64,000 nt of DNA from Opisthorchis felineus (Eukaryota; Platyhelminthes; Trematoda; Opisthorchiida; Opisthorchiidae), in contig SJOL01002263.1 in assembly GCA_004794785.1 (NCBI GenBank), forward strand, positions 594,649 to 658,648, in the 5' to 3' direction. Both the position numbers and the translations under genes were made by a program. The notes beneath the pieces were generated by a model. The model had not been told where the DNA came from. It saw nothing but the letters and a program-made list of their open reading frames with translations, and made no database searches. Of this stretch, positions 12,801-27,800 are shown one piece after another (the first letter of the stretch is position 1; each line of letters opens with the position of its first letter).

Positions 12801-15800
12801 TCGACTCCGTGGGTAGACCGATCTTTCTACATAAACCTAACCGAAAGAGAAAACTTAAACTTTCGGCGGCGTTCGGGTCCACAAGCATTCAAAGGCTTTC
12901 CCCCAACTAGTCAACTCCGTCGGGGGTTGCCCCCGTTTTCTATTTTTGTTTAATTATGTGTTTCAGGCCTTCATTAGAATACATGCCCCAGAGCAAGCAT
13001 GATCGTGAACGATCATTTGTCCGCACAACCAGCCAAGAATACAGTATAAGAAAAGAATATTTCGTTTCGGCATGCCTTTTGCAGCTTCCAAATATAGGGT
13101 CTTGACACAAGATACTCAGTAACTCTGTGGCCCTTTGATTAGGTAGCGTGTTGGTAAGTTAACCCAATTTACCAGCTAGAAAAGCTGTAATTGCGACCCA
13201 AATCACCAAGTGATGGCTCAGTGGTAAAAGCACAGATTTACTGACCGCAAGGTCCGTAGTTCGAACCCGGCCTCTGAATCTCGACTTCTTCTGTCTAAGC
13301 TTGGGCAACCTGGCAGTATCCCAGCCTTCGTGCTTCCTTCGGGTGGCATGACAGCCAGATACCGAAAGGGTGTAACAGATGAATGATTACATTGATTATC
13401 TAAGTGGTTCACGCCCACACCCAGGTGCATTTTCTTTCATACAAAATGCTTGTGGAGGTCATATTTTCAAGACCTTCGTAAGGGTTAGTGAATGACTTTT
13501 CAGTCATCAGTGCATACACTGATGATGTTCCCTCGATTGGTGACAAAACGTTTGCAAGCTAACTGTTAAGCTCGGCGAACAGATCAACAACCACCTGATC
13601 GACTGCCAGTAAACGCACCCGAGCTACAAACATTCCGGTACATTTCCAGTTTGTCTCGCGTTTTGCACTTGGTTGGTGTTAGGCGAGGTACGTAAGGATA
13701 TTGGTTCCATCTCCAACATGATGTTGACACTGTTCCAAGTTGAAAGCATCGTGCTCGTACGTTTTTTTGCAATTAGTCCCGCTCCTCTGCCTTGATTTTA
13801 CGCATTACCATGGTCTTCTTTTTCCAAGGTTGTCTGTCAAGTGAGCAGCAGTATTTACTGTTGGAGTATTGCTGTCCTTCCGTGTAAAAACCAAGACGGT
13901 TAACTCATAGAGTGCTTACTTTCACAAGTCATCCCCACGTAGTCCACCCTCTTAAAGTAACCACCTAAACGGAAGATACTCAATCCGGATGGATCACACT
14001 AATCGCACTGGCGATCCTTTCTCTTGTGGGGATACCACATCTAATCAACTTGCGTATTGTGGCTAACTTAGTTCCCAGTGCATAACGTTTACACTTTCGG
14101 ATTACTTAGTCGCACAAAACAAATCGAGTAAGTGCATATCGATTGACCGTACACCAACGTTGTAGCAGCAGAACGTGGCTCTCGGACGGATGGCTAATCT
14201 GCATAAGAGTTTGTCGTACACTTTGCATGATTTTACGCACCGTTTTGGTTGTGTGAATCACACGCAGGTACTACTCTGGGGTGTCATGTGCAAAACCTAA
14301 CAGACCAATATTTTCTATACTCAGAGGAGGTAAAGGTGCTTGAAGAAGGAAATCGTATAAAATGCGGGAAAAAGTGCTCATCATTATCTGGTAAATTGGA
14401 AGGCATAAAACACAAAAGAGTAACGCTGTTGCCCGGTACCTCCGATTATGGTTCGATTTGATCCTAGCTGCTAACTGTTCATCTACATGGAGTAGAATGA
14501 CTAGAAGGCACCCACGCTCCGTAGCAAAAAAACCCAGCAAGGTCACTGACGCTTAGTCAGGTTTAATTTCATCACGCAATTGAAGTGCTCGATCACAGAA
14601 CGCTCACACGAATCTATTCCTTTTTATCGCGTCATACAGTGTGCAAATAATCGAAAAACGCTCGGGAATTTCCCATAATGTCAAAATCTTGCAGTATTCT
14701 TGTGATTCCGAAACAAAACGTGGACAGGAAATTGCTGGAAGCCGGCCAAAGTTGGTGAGCGCCGGAAACGTTTGGAGCACGGGATGGCCCATACGATGGT
14801 AACGCAAAAGCACCGCATCACAGCACCATGCATGAAGAGTTTTTGGCTTAGGCACTAGGTTGAAAAAACCAACAGGACTAAGCAGAAAAGCTTGCAGATT
14901 GAATCAAATCACTGGTATCATATCAATCACATAAGTCGAAAATCGTGAGCATAACGAGGTAGGCCAGTGAAGAAAATAGAAACGTAACGAGCGTTAACAA
15001 CGACGCAATGCAGAACACACAAATTCCCTAGAGCCAGCAAATAGAGATGAAAATAGGGAAAACGACCATACTGAGTTGCAGACGAAGACCGGGAAGTTGT
15101 AGAAGTTCAGGGGGGATATGGAGTCCGAAATGTGATGATTGAAAAGCGTAGTTTGCTCCAAATAAGAAGCAACATTATAAGATTAAAGTTCGGTTTATGT
15201 CTGATTTCAGTACGAACGGAAAGGCGAACATAAGGATGGATTGGTAGTGCCAAATAATTTATCAACAGTATAGATGTAACCAATACAGTGGCAAAATTGC
15301 TAGGCAAACTGGGGACGATGGGAAGGCGCACAGACGGGCATAAACAGCGAGAAAACCAGAAGTCACAGACAGGCGTTCTAGCCATCTCTGAAAAGCAATT
15401 TATACTCGGAAGCGTATATATGTGAGTGAAATGGTGGTGAGTAATGTTTGGTGTGATCGTGGATTCCGAAATAATGCGAATTTATATATATTAGGAGTGG
15501 CAGTCCAACTCAAGTCCTCTTATTCGTGACTGCTTTAGGATGACCGAAATGGACAGAAACGGATGAAAGCGTCGTTGAGTTTGTCAGTGGATAGTAGCGA
15601 AAGGAAGGAGACGTACCGATGTTGAAAGATGAAAAGTCCAGCGGGTTGAGCAAAATCCAGGAGAGCGTTTTGTTGCATATGGAAACACCGAATGGCAGAA
15701 CCGGGGAAGGGAAGAGTGTAAACGTTTGTTAAATGATCAAGACAGACGGAAAAGTGCGTTCCAAATTAGGAAAATCAGCTTGATGTGAATTAACAGATGG

Positions 15801-18800
15801 TTGATTATTCGACATAACAGAGAAATCGGAAGCCACCTGCTCTGCAAAGGTAGCGGCCAAGGTTACAGCGATCAAGCGAAAACAATGCGTGCATGGCTGG
15901 AATTACAGGATTAGTGGAAAAAATCCTGAGTGAGCTTCAATCGACAACATATATCAAACAAAGCCACAGTGTGCGCAAAAACGAGGGAATAATTTGTACG
16001 TTGGTTTATTTATGCATTTACAGGATTGGGCGACAACACCATGGTATGCAACCCAACTACCGGCGCCTATAATTAGAGCCTTCGCACCCCGAAGTAAACA
16101 TGGCGTCGGATGTGCTACCAGAAACAGTCGAGTGGGTGGACGTATCCAGAAGCTTGCGAAGGGAGAAACACCTCAGTGCACCTTGTCAGAACGGAAAGTA
16201 GGTAGGTAGGTAGGTAGGCCACAACCTACGTCTTCTTGGTATTCTGAAAAGATGACCAAGGTGGCTCCGGCGTTCCAAACCTAAATCTAATCCAAATGAA
16301 GCACATTTGAGCTGGCTTGGGCGGTACTTCAATCTCGTTTGTAGCTGTACATATGACTTCGTAACGCAGATCAAATGCAAGTAGCACCGAGCAGATTTGA
16401 TTATATGCTTCATAAGTACAAAAAAGAATCAAACCGATTATCGGAAAGGTGGAATTTTCGCGCAGCTCATTGAAGAAATACGGGATCACTGGTATAGTTC
16501 TCGAAATAACTCCCGAACCATGTTCATATCAGAAGTATCCAGTCCTTCGATCAACTAAGGAATATGTGTATATTGGACAAACAACCTGAGCTACGAACCG
16601 CGATGGCGCAAGTAACGCAAACGAGGTTAGTACTCACGGGGATGGACCGAACGGGCTGCATCAACTTAGAAAAAAGTGTTTAAGTCTTGACTAACACACG
16701 ACACAGTATTCGGAGTCTAGCCAAGGAAGCTGGTCACACTGTACCTGCGATCCGGAGGATTCGAAGCAGCGATGAGTCACTAAAGAAGAGCACGCCGTCC
16801 ACTCTCTTTTGTGCCAGCAAACATTTGGAGTAAGGAAATGATATGCATTCTGAGTGGCTCAGTGGGTTACACAGAGTAATCAGGTGTCGTCAACTAGTTG
16901 AGCGTGAACTCCTCGCAGGCAATCATTTTTCCAACGGCATTACTCAGGTAACAGTGACTGCGTTCAGCCACGTGCGATTTGTTTTACAATTTGTAAGACA
17001 CGGAACGATATCACTAATAACGGCCACAATAGGGAAAGTCTATCAACGGACAAAAGTGACTTCTTTTGGTGATTATGTCCACAACAAACCGATTCGATAC
17101 TAAACTTTATATCACATCAGGGAAAAAACAATACCGTCAGTCAACATTGTATAAAGATGGACGGATAGTCAGTGGCCGATAGAAAAACCACGTGCGTGGG
17201 CATTTGTGGTGTCAAAACGAGCAAGTCTCGACGTATGAGAAAGTAAAGGGAAATTATACACTTGCTAACGAGGAAAACAGGGGAGTGGGCGAAAAACAAA
17301 ACACAAAAGGTGATCCAGGTGTAAAGAATGAGATAAAGCATCAGTCAAAAACTGCGACAGACGCAACTGTGAATAACTGTACACACAAAGGTGTGATAAT
17401 ACGCGGTAACAGACAGGCTGATTGTAGTGGAATGAACGCTGCAAACTGAAGAGCTGACATGAGTGTAAAAGTTAGGTGCGCAGGTTAGTAAACTTTAGTA
17501 CATGTCAGCTACATCCGCGGTCGATAAAAAGAGCTCTGCTGTATCTATGGTCGCATGTGGTCATTAACACCTGTTTCCATACTACGTAGGTTACAGCAGA
17601 AAAACAGCGTCCTACTGCGACGGGTTGTGTAAGCCGTTTGGGCTTCAGAGGAGTTAGCATCTCCTCTACCTTTTATGTAATGCGTCAGAACAGCAAATTC
17701 AACTCAAAGCACTGGGTTAACGGGGTTCCAGAAAGTGTGCAGGCCAGTACAGTATCTGGAGCAGGTGTGACATGGATTACTGGTGAGTAGTTGCGTGACA
17801 CGCAAGGTATGCATCCACACTATTATCGTCTGAACACTCCTGGAGTCAACTTTCGCCCTTATCAGAGCTCATCGGCAGTCACTATCCTTGAATGTACTGG
17901 GATATAAGCTTCGGACAACTAACAGGCGAAGCGAGCTTGTTGCCGGTATGTGTTTACCCCGGGCGCACGACGGACATACCTGAGTTATCATGTCAGAACA
18001 GGCGCCGTTGTTCGAACTTCGGTCGCTGCTCAACTTAGGTGCAAGGAGAGAGAGAGAGGACGGGATAACGGTAAAATGCCCACTTGACAACAAGGTCCCA
18101 AACTCGCATCAGATGCATAGGAAGACCATCCAAATAAATGAGGTGGATGCAAACTCAGAGTGCCAGTATTGAGGAAAAACGCGTTGAGACTTAGTGAACA
18201 ATGACTTTCCTCAAGCCTACCCCGTGTTAGTAAATCAGCATTAAACTTTAGTGCTTAACTGTCGTGTCATGTCTACACAACGTACACACTAACGTAATCC
18301 ATAACGTAATTCATATTACAACTAAAACCTCATTAATGCGACGATGTAGATGGAGCAGCGGTGCCCTTAAGCCATAACCGATCACCTTGCTGACTCACTA
18401 CCAATTACACGACGCTGATTTGTAAAAAAACGAACATTTGAAAAGTACAATAGGATAGTGGGTATGTAAACAGTGAGTTTCTCACTCATTGCGCACTTCC
18501 AGTGTGTATTTGCCGTGTAAACCAAAGCAAACGGGAGAACGGAGATACTGTTCAATTAATTGATAAGTCGCGTTTACAGCAGATATTTCGGTAAGGAAAT
18601 GCAGTGCATTGCACTTTCTCAAGCCCAAAGGGAACTTACGTAAGTATGGGACCTCAGTACTTAGATAACACATCACTAGCATACCGGTGAACCAGTGCTC
18701 GAAGCTAAGCAAAAGAGCTATGTTATGTTAATTGTGATATAAAGCAACTGGATGAATATGTGAAGCGGTAAAATATGTGAGTTAAGTGCACATAAACCAG

Positions 18801-21800
18801 GACACTTATATGAGACGGAATAATCATGGCCTGTAAGGTCCTTAACATCTGACAGAAAATATGAAAAGGTGCGTACATGAGACGGTACCGGTCGTTGTTG
18901 GTCCATGTGAAACAGGTTGCTTAGATGGAGCTCCAGGCACGGGTTGGGTGTAGGGTCGTACGTAATTCACGGGAAATAAACCTTCCGCACCAGATGACTG
19001 CAGCCGACCACGCCACCATTCTGGTTCATCCCGACCGAGAACTGTAATCACCGAACCCTCTTCAAAGGTCAACTCATCAGCGTGGGCAGCTCTGTAACTA
19101 AAAATTGCTTGCATCATTTCAACTGGACGATTTACGATAGCGGTCTGCGTGGGTTGTGTAGGCTGAGCTGACTGGGATGGGACTGTGGATATGGCCGGTA
19201 TAGACGGTTCGGTGGTTAGCATTTTTGGCGAAGTCGTAGTGTGAGTAATCGTCGTACCAGTAGGACCTTCAGAAGTGGAAACCGTAGCAGTGATTGAAGA
19301 ACAGGAATCAGTTGCGGAACGTGCTGCAGTCTTGAGCGGTCCTATAGGTAAAGGAGAACAATGAACGAGATGGAGAGGGCATTATTCGCCGAGAAACAAT
19401 ACAACCTTACAGCTCGGTCGTCTACAGAAATATGGAACCTAAAACAGCGGGTTTGGCTGACTGTGTGAGTGGTTCGAGTCCGGACTCAAAACGCAGACAG
19501 GAACTGAATGGAGCATCAGATAACTGGTTGCACACCCGGCTGTGAGGTGCAGCTTTAAACAACCTCTGGCCTATCCATATTAGATGGTACTTCATTGTTT
19601 CTTCCACAGTAATCAGCCCTTTGACCCCCATTCACAAACAACCTACGAGAACTAGGTGTTCAGTTTTCCGTTGAAAGGTTTCGTTCATTGCTGATTTCAT
19701 TGGCCGCTGAAATTGAACCGTGTTGTTAAATCATGAGTATTGCTTGTTATCCTGAATACTGGAGCGCGATCAAACTGTCGTGAGTGAGCTCATAAGAAGA
19801 AGGCAAACAAAAAGCTTATTCATATATGCACCGGAAGTGGTCGGGGCAAAAGCATCGTAGCGAATGCCTTGGAAACTTTGACAGAGGAATCAGGAAGCGG
19901 GGATGGCGCAGCATCTGGAATCTATCCCAGAAACTTACATAAAACAATTTTAAAGCCAAAGAAATATGCAAAACCAGTCAACAGCGAGGGTTCACTTGTT
20001 CAGCGGATAAAGTCCATCTAAACGTGGCCAGATGTAGTTGAAACACCATTGGTATGAATCCACCGGAGAACAGATGCGACATTTCCCAAGAGTGTATTAA
20101 ATTATATGAAATTCCCATGAGGTGGAATCAAAGGGCCTGATCTCAACCATCAACTCAATGTGGTCCAGCTAGAATTTAGCGGACTCAAGTTCAAGAAATC
20201 TATGCCCTGCATGTAAATTTCTTTTCATCTACGTCAGTAGATGATCAGGAGACCTGACAGTGCACCCGAACAAAAACGAATAATATAGTACGAAAGATTT
20301 GATGCACATGCTCTAGGGGTCAAAATACAAGAGGACCATCCTAATCACCCATTCAGTCTTTAAGGAAAATCAAATATTTTCATCCGTGTACGGTGATCCC
20401 CTCCATTGGGCGGGATAGCTAGCCATTGAGAGGATCGCTAATTTGCCTAAGGAACTGGGTGTTCAATGGTTAAGATAGTTTGTTATAGAACTCTATTATT
20501 TCCTTTTGAACATCGAGGCTCATTTGCGACGGAATGTCACCACAATGAGCAATAAAACAGGGGCACTGTTCGAAGACCAAATACCAAGTGCACCCCACCG
20601 GCTTATTAAGGCAGGAAAGATTTGGAGAATCTTCTCTCTTGGCCTTCACTCCTCGTCATTCTTCCTTATTCATCTTCATTTGAGCTAATTCCTGCAGTAT
20701 TAGCTTCAAGCTCGTAGCTGTGTATGTTGGGTAGTCAGCATTCCGCTTCAGATGGAACGAACCTCAGACATTCACATTAATTGTTTGCATTATTAGGTGG
20801 ATCACATTGGAGAAGTGCAATTCTATACACGATACATGCCTGATTACAGGCCTCAAAGTGTCATGAATTCGTGTCGCAAGATTAGCAGGTCCGATCAAAC
20901 TATAATGAACTCGCGTCTAACTGCTGTAAATAGGGGTGCTATTCGGTGGCAGCTGTGTTTTTCTAAGACTGAAGGAGGTACACTACAGCTATTCAGAGTG
21001 AGTAACAAACTTTTAAAGCACTCTTTTTAACTTGATCCTCAAGAAGCTTTTATCCTATCCATCCTTCGCTAACATCCCCAGAAACCTTTTCAACGTTGAA
21101 AAATTCCGTCGCATTGTTTTCAGATGTTCCTGAAAGTCACTTACTGAGTAACCTAATAACTTGAACTATTTTCTTAGGCTGAATAAAAATGTCTCCAACA
21201 GAACTCCCCGTAGGGCTGGATCAATTATTTCTGGATGGAGCTCCCTACTTTGGAGAATCAGGGAGAACAACGAATGTCCTGCAAGGACTCCGTTTTCACT
21301 GATTTGAATGACCAACATTCTATCACCTTATATATATATATATAATAGATAGACGGTCACCATTCATGAATCCGAAAGCTCGAAGTCAACATCTACACGA
21401 CAGATAACCCCACGGAATCCACTCCACGTGGTTACTTTCGGCAAAATCGAGGTGTTTTTGGGGTACAGTGGACTAATGTCATCCTCTCTGAGAGATAGCA
21501 CCGATGGCAAGATTTAAGAAGCGGGTTTATGTTGTACATCTGTCACACATAGGCATACGCAAGGAATATGAGAACGGAACTCCTTCAGTTTACAGTCAAT
21601 TTGGAAAAAGTTTGGAACCGATTGAGTAGTCATCGTTTCAGAAGGGCCTAATAAACAATTGGTAGGTTTCAATTGGGCAACGTTTCGCTTTTGACACAAA
21701 AGCATCATCAGGCCAAGTGAGCAGGTCACGAAGTTGGCCAGGTTTTAAGGCAGACGGAGAACCAATCAGTAAGACGTCCTCATATTAGCGAACTAGACCA

Positions 21801-24800
21801 ATGTTGAGTGTCAATTAATGGGTCTTGTCGGTTAGTGTGATCATCTCAATCATGCGTTAATGGGTTGGGGGAGCTCCAAGTTAGTTCCGATCCGGTTTGG
21901 TTCTTAAGTCTTCCAATTCAAGGTGCTTCAGTTGATGATTCACCGTGGGTGCCACTGGTGAATTTTGTTGGTCTTTGTGGGCTTGTGAGTGTTACGACAA
22001 TTTAGTTGGGGAGAGAGAAGGTGGCTGAGATTAAGTGCAAATCAGATAATGACTACTCCTTCTGATAACTGTACACCAACACGTGTCAGCCCGACTGATC
22101 CAAGACCGTCCTCCACACGCTTGCCAGTTCCACGCTGTCTATTCTATTAACACTGGGATGCTTGTCGATTTCTAGCGCTTCGGCCATCAGTCTTTGGAGT
22201 GGACCGTAGTTCTCGCCTCAAAACCTCAACATTTTCTAGATCTATTTTGTGTCCCGCGTCTAGTGCGTGTTCCACCATTGCCGAATCTTTCAGTACCGCT
22301 TGATATCTGCGATTCTCGGGCGCCTGTTTATTTCCCCCCAGTGCTCTCCGATTCTGGTGTGAAGTTCCCTGGCCGTCTGTCCAATATAGACCTTAGTACA
22401 ATCGTTACACTTAATTTTTTAGACACAGTCCCTGCTTCTGTTCGCATGGAGGCCATCATTCAATCGCACCAGTGCAGATCGCAGAGTGTTTTCCCTCTGG
22501 AAGGCTACTGTTGTTAGCCGTGTATAGAATCCTTCGAATGACCCCGATGTCCCCGGTTTATATGGAATAACAACGGTGCCGATCCATTCCCTGTTGGATT
22601 TCGCTACCGGTACCAACACCCTTTACAACTGACGCCTAATCAAGCTAGCTGGATATCCACTACCCCGAAGTTTGTTCTTTACTTCAATTTGGGCCGCTGT
22701 CCGATCAAATTTTGTGCACAGGGCCCTTACACGTCTAAACATTGATGAGGCAACACTGGCGAATACCGACTTCGGATGGGCAGACGAGTAGCTCAAAACT
22801 GCCCCAGTGTCGGTTGGCTTCTCGTACACTGTTGTCTTTAGTTTCCCCCCAACCTTATGTGTCATGCAGTCTAAAGAGGCCAGTGTACCCGAGGTTGACT
22901 CTATCTCCACACTAAATTTGATGTGTGGAGCCAGTTCATTCAGATAGTTGTAAAACTCACTGACCTTGTCTCGTTTTATCACGACGAAAGTGTCACCTAC
23001 ATAACGCCAGAATATCTTAGGTGGGTATGAGAATCCGGCTAAAGCTTTCTGTCCAAAATCTTCCATAAATATATTTGCCCAAACTGGGGGTATTGGAGAT
23101 CCCATTGCTAGACCTTGTTCTTGAATGTAAACCACGGAGTCAAAACGGAGTGGGTGCGATTCAGGCATGCTTCTGTACCTTCCACCATTTCATCTTCCGT
23201 AAGCTGTGTTCGTTCTGAAAGGGTAGTGTCTGCTAGTAGCAGTCGCCTAGCTACTTCCAAAGAGTCCCATTTTGGTACATTTGTGTATAACTAATTAACA
23301 TCAAAACTTACAAGAATGTCGTCTGGTTCTAAGATGATACCCGCTACTTTGTTGGCAAAGTCATATGAATTCTTAATGTAAGTACTAGATTTCCCGATGA
23401 GGGATTTTAAAAGACCTGCCAAGAATCTGGCCAGCTCATGGAGTGGGGAACCTATACCGTCTACTATTGGTCTCACCGGGGCACCCGGTTTATGGATTTT
23501 TGGTAGGCCGTAAAGCCATGGTTGGATAGCACTTTTGGAGTACAGTCGAAACCAATTACCTTGCCCTTAGTGGTTCATCATGGATCGCAAATATCTGCTG
23601 ATTTCAGCTTTACTCCTATTCACCATAGATGTAATATTCCCACTATTGATCTGCCGGTAAGGACCCTCAACTAACTGTTGCTTAACCTTTGGTAGATAAC
23701 CACTCTTGTTCAGGACCACAGTGGCCTGACACTTATCGGCCTTTGTAATCACTATGTTGTTCACCTGTCTTAGGGTGCTTAACGCTCTTCGCTCTGCTGG
23801 TGTAAAATTTATAGCTCCTGGCTGCTGGGACTCAAGGACTGTGACCAGCTGTACCCGTAGCTTCTCCGCCTCCATTGGTGGAGGTTTTTTGAAACACAAA
23901 TTCAACGCAAGGGATTATTTCTTCCGCCCTTATCACCAGTTTGCTTACTGCAAAAAGTCAAGGCTTTTTCTAACAGACAACGCTCTTCCTCACCTAGTGT
24001 TCTGTTTGATAAACTTACCACGCTACAATAGCTAGCAGTGGTTATTTGAAGGACTCCTTCTGACCACATCAAAGATGTGCGCCGATGTCTAGGCCGAAGC
24101 TAGGCACAAACTTACAAAACTTACGCCATCATTATCATCATATTTTCGTACGTACACAACTAAGACAGTCTCGATCCTTTCTGTCTGGGTAACAGGTGCA
24201 TTCAAGATATTCATGGTATGATTAGAGCCTCCGATGAGCATACTAGGTCAGGATCGCAGGTTCGACAACAACTTCCATCTTTCTGTGTTGCAAAGTTTGT
24301 GAACCAATCGATTGTGCTCAGCACGTCTTGGAAATTGCATCGCGCAGTACTTTTGAAGAATATAGTTAGGCGACCGAACAGCATGCTTCATCTTACATTT
24401 ACGATTTTTCACTTTCTTCCACGCAGCTTCTCCTTGAGTACAACTGTTTCCATTTATAAGTACCCCGACGAACAGCTTGGGCACGTTGGCTTAGCATCTC
24501 ATAACCATTAAAAAAAGACCGATCAACCTTTACCTCACCATGTTCCTTCGAATCAGCCGATCTAGACCAGAGCATTTGCTAAGTGCGCCTTTTCTCGGGC
24601 CTAAAAGACGCGCAATTTTATCTCCAATATTTTTTTTACCTAATTTCACCTTGAAAAATTCCAGTCGCGGACTTACATTCAGATGCATTTCTTACTACCG
24701 AAAATCGAAGTACCTACCAGTACAACTTTCAACTCTATTCATTAACTCCCTTGTGAGATGCTGCATGTGGTAGGCACTTATGGAAAGTAATCGTCGCTAG

Positions 24801-27800
24801 TGGGTGGCGTGCCGTTATTCATGAACAGACTGAACAAAAGCCTACCTGGTACGGTCTGGGACCCATTTAACGAGGAAGCCGAGATTACTTTCACGTAATC
24901 TGCAGGAAACCAACCAAACTGACGCACTCGTCCCCGTTGCTGAAAAACAAATTAAAGTGCGAATGGAAACGACGAATTGGGTGAAACGGGACATCGGGAC
25001 TAATCAGCCGAATCAAACACCGAAATCAGAACAGCAATGGCGAGCACATACTACTAACCATATCTGGTCGACCATACCTCACGAAAGGCTTCTTCGAACG
25101 ATCCGCCACGTACTGAAAAATTTCCACTCCATTTACGACCTCAAAGTTAGGAAAACAAACAACTTGGTCGCGACTAGAAAAAACGGTTGCTACGGGAACG
25201 CGCGAACGGGGCCACAATGCTGCAGAAAAATTTTGCTACCGGAGGAAAAGTTTTCCTTATTTAAACATTTTTACTCTCGGGAATGAAAGTGTACTCGGGA
25301 AGTGCTGAACAACTTACGAGCTGAAAAAATTGCAGAATCTAAACAGGCTAAGATATGATATGAATAAGGGAAGATAAGACAAGGTCAAAGAACGGAAGAA
25401 AACTTGCCCACAAGAAATAGGGAGAACGGAGAGAAGGGTAAGTTATTTCCAAAAGGGACGTTAAGCCTAACGAAGAAGCGGTCGAAATCCTGTGTACCTC
25501 AATGGGAATTCGGCATAACTGAAGACCTCATATTCTGCCACACATCTTTTCCCGTCGGTCTGTTTGACGCGCTTGCAAGAGGCGAAATAGACGGACTGAC
25601 AATCCTAATAGGTCTTCGCTAAATACAGACACTTTCGGAATAAGGTTGGCAAATAAACTTCGGCTCTTGATCGAGAGCAACAAATAGTCATGATGTAGTA
25701 CTGAACGTGCCTTGACCAATGGAGCGAAAAAAAACCGCCAAAAACTAACAAGGATGACTGAGAAACTACTGACTGACTATTCAAAGTTACCGCAGCCAAG
25801 GAACAAGTTGCGGTTTTCCAGACAAAGCGCCAGGGTCGGGTTCCATCGAAATGGCGACTTGTCTTTTTTTGTGTGAAAATCTAACGACGTACGAGTATCA
25901 GAAATATCCCCATAAGCTATGTTCCCACAGTTTTACTACACAACGCCACAGTCTGGGACAGTTTTCAATGTCTCGCAGAAATAAAGAATCAGTTAATCAA
26001 CACATTTGCATCCGTATTGGCAAGACCACGGCTAAGTAACTATAATGTGTCAATAATCGGCAGAAACAACCAGTTCATTAAAATTCCTCACATACCGAGA
26101 AGCTACTGATCTGAAATGTTGGCCCACGGATGGACAGAATGAAGTGTGTTCCGCCACGCAATTCATTGAAAACTAAACTTAGTAAAACATCATATGACTC
26201 CTTGTTCTTCAATGAAAAAACAGAAAATCAGGAAGATAACAGAGCTCAAAAACAACACCAACCTTCCTTCGGGAGCGTCCAGACTAGGGTACAGCAAAAC
26301 GTTGTGATAAAAGCACTGCCTAAACATGTTGGCATCATCAACAGTGGTGAAACATTATCATTCAAGCTCATTAAAATGGTGAATCAGTCAGCATAGGGGA
26401 AAAATACATTTATGATAGTGGATAATAAAGAAAGTCAACGGATCTAAGGAAGGCTACAAAAAGCAGACAATGAAAGGCGACCAAATAGACATCAAACCGG
26501 ATGACGCAATTAATCGTGCAGAAACAAAGTGAGGTTTACGAAGAACAGGCAGTTATTCCTGTTTCACTAAAACAAACACGATCAAGAGAATTGTCATTAT
26601 GAGGCGCACAATGCTAGTCAGAGTCAAGCTACCATAATACCGGAAAAGGAACGCACGAAACGGGTATCACCCATTGGCGGTTGCGATGTGGGGAGGGAAG
26701 GGGCGAAAAGAGGAAAAAAGTAAAACGTTCTGGGTTAAAAAGTGGCACACACATAATAAGCGTGCGCGCGCATGACGTGGAAGAAAGCAAGAGTGCAAAG
26801 TGTAAGACGAGTGTTACAGTCACCTTTGTGCGGGATATCGTAAAACTGACCTTATCAAAGTCAAAGCTCTGGATGAGTCATAAAAGAGTGGACGATGAAG
26901 GACAAGTGTACTAGATTCATTTATGAAGGCCTGTTGCTTAACGAAGCAACTACAAGACTCGGAGTTGCACCAAAAAACGATGCACAACCAGGGAAGATAC
27001 TTTACGCCTCTCTTCTCCCCGCAACGCATCAAATCGATAGTGGAACAGGGGAGTTATCTAGGTGGTGAGTGAAAATATAACCAAAGTTGCAACTCATAAA
27101 CCAGGCGTGTACAATGGATGATCTCGGTTCTTCCGACATCGGTTCTAAAAGGTTTGGGCATCGAACTTCCTGGCTAACCTTTAAAAACTTCGAGCAAACC
27201 GTGAATACACTATTAGGCTATCACAATTGGAGCAACCGCTGTTCCGCGTCCAAAATCCTGACCTTATAGTCACCATGTCGCATCACTTTCACTCACAGCT
27301 GTGACACGATCTTTGAGAAACAGCTGAGCTGACACTGTCACGTCACTCAACTGTTAAACACGTACTGCGGAACCAGATTTATTCCATATAAGGCACGGCT
27401 ATAAGAGAAGCACAAACGATGCACTCAACATTAATTGGAAGGACATTTGAGTAGAATTTGTTTCAACATCAGCACAGTAAAAGTAGGGGGAACAGTTCAC
27501 CCACGGTCTAACTTTCCCATCAGAAATGAACTCGAACAATATAACCAGATGAACGAAGTATGCCGACGGAGCCCCAGGACTTGCCGTTTACAGTTAACTT
27601 GTGAGTAAATAAACGGCACCACTGACCACAGAAACAAAAAAAGGATGGAGGATAAAGAAAATAAACATCTGCATTATCAAGGCTTTCGTGAAACTTGTCC
27701 CTAGAGGTGAGCTAAATGTATGGTTGACGAGCAACAAAAGGAATACGAGGGCCGAGTTAATGTCAGACTGCACAGACCTGAATAGACGCTGTTGATAGGT

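Larger units (their letters stand above)
9374..18876 (-). other. intron 16, 9.5 kb
   Basis: The largest intron in the window. It holds a SINE (13.2-13.4 kb), two Penelope-type ends (about 10.15 and 13.5 kb) and a GGTA tetranucleotide run (16.2 kb). The stretches 10.2-13.2 and 13.7-18.8 kb show no coding or repeat content I recognise. An extra exon cannot be excluded. Confidence 0.5.

Noticed and set aside
15107..15385. 92-codon minus-strand open frame as a membrane protein
   Set aside because: Hydrophobic in places but without splice context, homology or neighbours; it lies inside a host intron.
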